Shown in pieces: positions 61,181 through 64,000 of a stretch of DNA of 64,000 bases (position 1 is its first letter; every line of letters begins with the position of its first letter). The position numbers were made by a program, and so were the translations under genes. Under the pieces are notes generated by a model that worked only from the letters and a program-made list of their open reading frames with translations, searched no databases and was not told where the DNA came from. This DNA is from Cristatella mucedo (lineage: Eukaryota; Bryozoa; Phylactolaemata; Cristatellidae): positions 10,743,001 to 10,807,000 of the forward strand of contig WPIO01000003.1 in NCBI GenBank assembly GCA_009760855.2. Direction: 5' to 3'.

Positions 61181-61718
61181 GGTGGTTTGAGGGCTACCTA
61201 GGTAATTGGTGCATTTAAAGAGCATTAGTTCGTTCGTTAGCTGCCATTCATGACTTAGGTAACCTGATTGTGTGTGCATGCATGCAAGTTCGTGCAGGTG
61301 CGTGCCCTTGTCTCTACGGCATTGACAAGCCTAGCATGTACCTTAGCACAAGATTATGATTGGAGACAAGGGATTCTCGAAGCTCGACTGTTTTTTTTTG
61401 AGTAACTATGCAGTGATCGCAACTGACAGTATAAGAACCAGCGTGATAAACTTCATGTGCATACATGTGGTTAAATGGTAACACTTAGCATGCACGATAG
61501 TTATTCTTTGTGGCTACCGCTCGTGGAGTACGTGCTGAAGGTGTCAGATTCGACCTTACCTCAAGACCCCAGTGAGTGCATGAAGAAATGCGAGACTTCA
61601 CTATGCGATCACTTTTCCCTTAACAACAAAAATAACGTGCCATTGCAGAAACAATTGAGAAGTCGGATACAAAAATGAGGACACACTTCTGCCACTTGAA
61701 AAAAAAATTACTCCAAGA

Positions 61719-61724
61719 TTTATT
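61719..61724 (-). terminator. Poly(A) signal of the second ADPRH copy
   Basis: TTTATT on the plus strand gives AATAAA on the minus strand, about 147 nt past the stop codon at 61871. Position and motif fit; there is no transcript evidence. Confidence 0.5.
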
Positions 61725-61870
61725 AAAGGCATGCAGAAATTTCCTGCTGAAAATGCAGAAAATAAATAAATAGAACTAGAATTTATATAAAGAACAGTTA
61801 CTTTAATTCTAGGGCAAAAGATGGTACTTTTAATAAAGCATGCACTATAATGCTGCTTGGTTTCCTGTTG

Positions 61871-63293
61871 TCACTGAGTACTGAACATGGCGAGGTGGTA
61901 CAATTTCCTGGCACAGAGCACAAGTCGTTCCCGATACTCGAGACACTGCCAACGTAGAAGCATAAGTCCATATGCTAATAAAGAAAATCTTGGATGCAGA
62001 AATGTCTGCAGCACACAGAGCATTGCAGCAATTCTACAAATTCCGTGCATGCACAAGAGGGGCATGGCCAGGATTTCATAAATACAAACCAAACCTGGAT
62101 CTTAACTGGTCAGCCAGTCCTAGGGCATCACGAGGTGGTGCTGGCATATTAAACCCTTCAGCAGTAGCAGGGTCAGGGGGTGGGGGCATTTGCCGCCTCT
62201 ACAGCAGGGCAGCGATCTCGGCCACCCCTATTCTTATGCCCCCTCGACAGTTGCCAACGATGAAACTATGTCTTAATTCCATTCGATAAGCAACAGCCGA
62301 GTTTGTGTCGAATAAACACTATGATTTTGAGCTATAATTTTTTATTATTTGTGGGTTGCCTACACGAACAACTTGCCGGTGTAGCAACTGTAGTGTGTGC
62401 CTAAATAATAATTTTACAGGTGAAAATCACGACTATGCCACTGCCTTTCAGGGTGCATGCTAGGAGGACTGCAACCTAATTCACTATCCTTGTGATATAG
62501 AGTATGCACACGCATTCGGTTATTTTTTACATTAACTGGGCAACAACACAATTTTTCTACATTTTTATATGGATCGAAACTGTCACAGGGAATTACGAAT
62601 AGAAAAAAGGCAAGAGAAATAATGCATGTCCAGATCTAACTAGAGCAGTTCCAAATTGATAACAGAAGGTAAAGTGATACAGAAAATTGACTCGAATTAC
62701 CCTCGAGATTGAGTATGCCAGTGAGCTAAAATACCCGCAATAAGTTCCACGTGGAAGTTTGTTTCACACCAAATGGCACCAGGCCTCTGTGCCATGCTGT
62801 GTGTGTGTGTGCGTTTGCGGGTGCACCCACATAGCGTGAGTGCATATATGTGAGGATGTGTGTGTGTGTGAGGGTGATTGCACGTGCGTGCACGTGCGTT
62901 TGCACCATGTGGTTGTGTGTATGTGTGTGTGCATAAATGTGTGTTTGTGTAAACGTGTGTTCATGCCGTAAATTGTGTGTTGTTATGTGTGCGTGACTTC
63001 CTCGACTAGTGCACTACAGCGGCGATATTCTCCACTCTTGCTTGTGATGTGCGGGATGCTAGCTCCAGGCCATCGAGAATGCATGCAAGCAAACGCAGCA
63101 AAGCCAAAGCTTGCTCAACCATAAAGCTGTCAGATTCGAATGAGAAGCAGCACAAACAGCCATCTCAAAGCAGCCGTCCGAATAACTTGCCTCGTGATGA
63201 TCAGGAATAACGGTCTCGTAGCCATACATTGCACCAAACCAGCTGCCCGCAATGCCGCCGCTGCTATCGTTGTCTCCACCATGAAGCATAGCC
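61871..63293 (-). CDS. Second ADPRH copy, last two exons (partial)
   Basis: Two exons are visible on the minus strand: 63293-63191 and 61945-61871 (TGA). The first codes MLHGGDNDSSGGIAGSWFGA and MYGYETVIPDHHE; it is exactly 103 nt, as in the plus-strand ADPRH exon 9. The metal-site aspartates of HGGDxD are kept, with DSDST replaced by DNDSS. The second codes CLEYRERLVLCARKLYHLA, the family C-terminus. The intron between them starts with GC (GAG|GCAAGT), as in the first copy. Upstream exons lie beyond the right edge, so I cannot tell whether the gene is complete, but the visible part is intact. Confidence 0.88.
62797..62990 (+). repeat. Imperfect (GT)n-rich tract
   Basis: GTGTGTGTG runs interspersed with CGTGCGTG and GTGTATGTG, in the intron of the second ADPRH copy. 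Confidence 0.85.
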
Positions 63294-63391
63294 CTGCGGT
63301 AAACAGGCCTTGCTGATATAACATTGGTAGCACAATTGCCAGTTTGCTGCTTTATAACACAGACATATCAATACAGCTTGCATACGTGCAA

Positions 63392-63497
<106 letters not shown>

Positions 63498-63517
63498 CCA
63501 TATACACATACATATAC

Positions 63518-64000
63518 AGGTCCTATCTCAGTGGGAGACTCCAGAGTATTGACGTGAATGGACAAAGATCATCTGAGGTACCTCTGAAATATGGGGTACC
63601 TCAGGGCTCCGTGCTAGGTCCGGTTCTTTTCACGGTTTATACTCTCCCTCTTGCTGATGTGTTTGCTAAGCACAATCTAGGCTTTCACTTCTATTCGGAT
63701 GACACTCAGTTGTACCTTTGCTTTGATCCCTCCCAGCCTTCGAGCACCTCAAATTCTCTCAACTCACTTGCTGCATGCATTGATGACATCCGCACATGGA
63801 TGGCAGCAAATTTTCTAAAACTTAACGATGATAAAACTAACTTACTAGTTATGGGCAAACCCAGTGTGATTCAGAGATTGGAAAGGCTGACTCTCAAAAT
63901 TGGCTCTGCCAGCATATCTCCAGTTGAATCAGCTCGAAATCTAGGTGTCATATTCCAAAGCGACCTCTCGTTAGACGACCATATCAGCTCCACAGTCAAA
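63518..64000 (+). mobile_element. Young L2-clade LINE, runs off the window
   Basis: Homology to the 55-kb copy starts at CAGGTCCTATCTCAGTGGGA. The reading frame is open to the edge, without the stop codons found in the 55-kb copy. The catalytic block reads FYSDDTQLYL instead of [10 protein letters not shown]. It is 5'-truncated inside the RT domain and lies in an intron of the second ADPRH copy, on the opposite strand. Confidence 0.93.

Overview
The window is animal nuclear DNA. It has spliced protein genes with GT-AG introns, tRNA-derived SINEs, L2-type LINEs and long dinucleotide repeats, and there are no bacterial-style operons or Shine-Dalgarno starts. The genes are clear homologues of human and nematode proteins, but the repeats and intron layout do not look vertebrate. 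An early-branching or marine invertebrate (sponge, cnidarian or similar) fits; I cannot name the species.

Layout, left to right. (1) 0.5-12.8 kb, minus strand: a nine-exon KIAA0930/DUF2045 homologue. (2) 15.5-32.0 kb, minus strand: nine exons of EIF3M, whose large introns hold many decayed L2 3' ends. (3) 32.3-42.9 kb, plus strand: a fifteen-exon M17 (leucyl aminopeptidase) family enzyme of the C. elegans W07G4.4 type, with every metal and catalytic residue present. It starts head-to-head with EIF3M, with only 297 bp between the two start codons. (4) 42.9-49.1 kb: a gene-poor stretch of SINE and L2 remnants. (5) 49.1-60.6 kb, plus strand: a ten-exon ADP-ribosylarginine hydrolase (ADPRH/ARH1). 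(6) 61.9-63.3 kb and beyond the right edge, minus strand: the last two exons of a second ADPRH, tail-to-tail with the first.

All exon boundaries were found by reading conserved peptide blocks and then requiring splice sites with compatible phase. In every gene the summed exon lengths give a closed reading frame: 449 aa for KIAA0930, 382 aa for EIF3M, 522 aa for the aminopeptidase and 359 aa for ADPRH. The least certain calls are the first exon of KIAA0930 and the 5' edge of its eighth exon.

Mobile DNA dominates the non-coding part. One L2-clade LINE family has near-identical copies at 37.5, 54.9 and 63.5 kb and about fifteen short 3' ends ending in (TAA)n/(ATT)n. One tRNA-derived SINE family has A and B boxes and a strong hairpin just before the B box. 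A possible tRNA-head/L2-tail chimera lies at 51 kb, and an unclassified repeat (called R1 here) occurs four times. Odd structures include a perfect 37-bp-arm palindrome attached to a perfect 169-bp tandem duplication at 51.7-52.1 kb, and GC-AG introns at the same position in both ADPRH genes.

Functionally the genes are housekeeping in character: translation initiation (EIF3M), peptide hydrolysis (M17), removal of ADP-ribose from arginine (ADPRH), and one conserved protein of unknown function. Nothing suggests they form one pathway.
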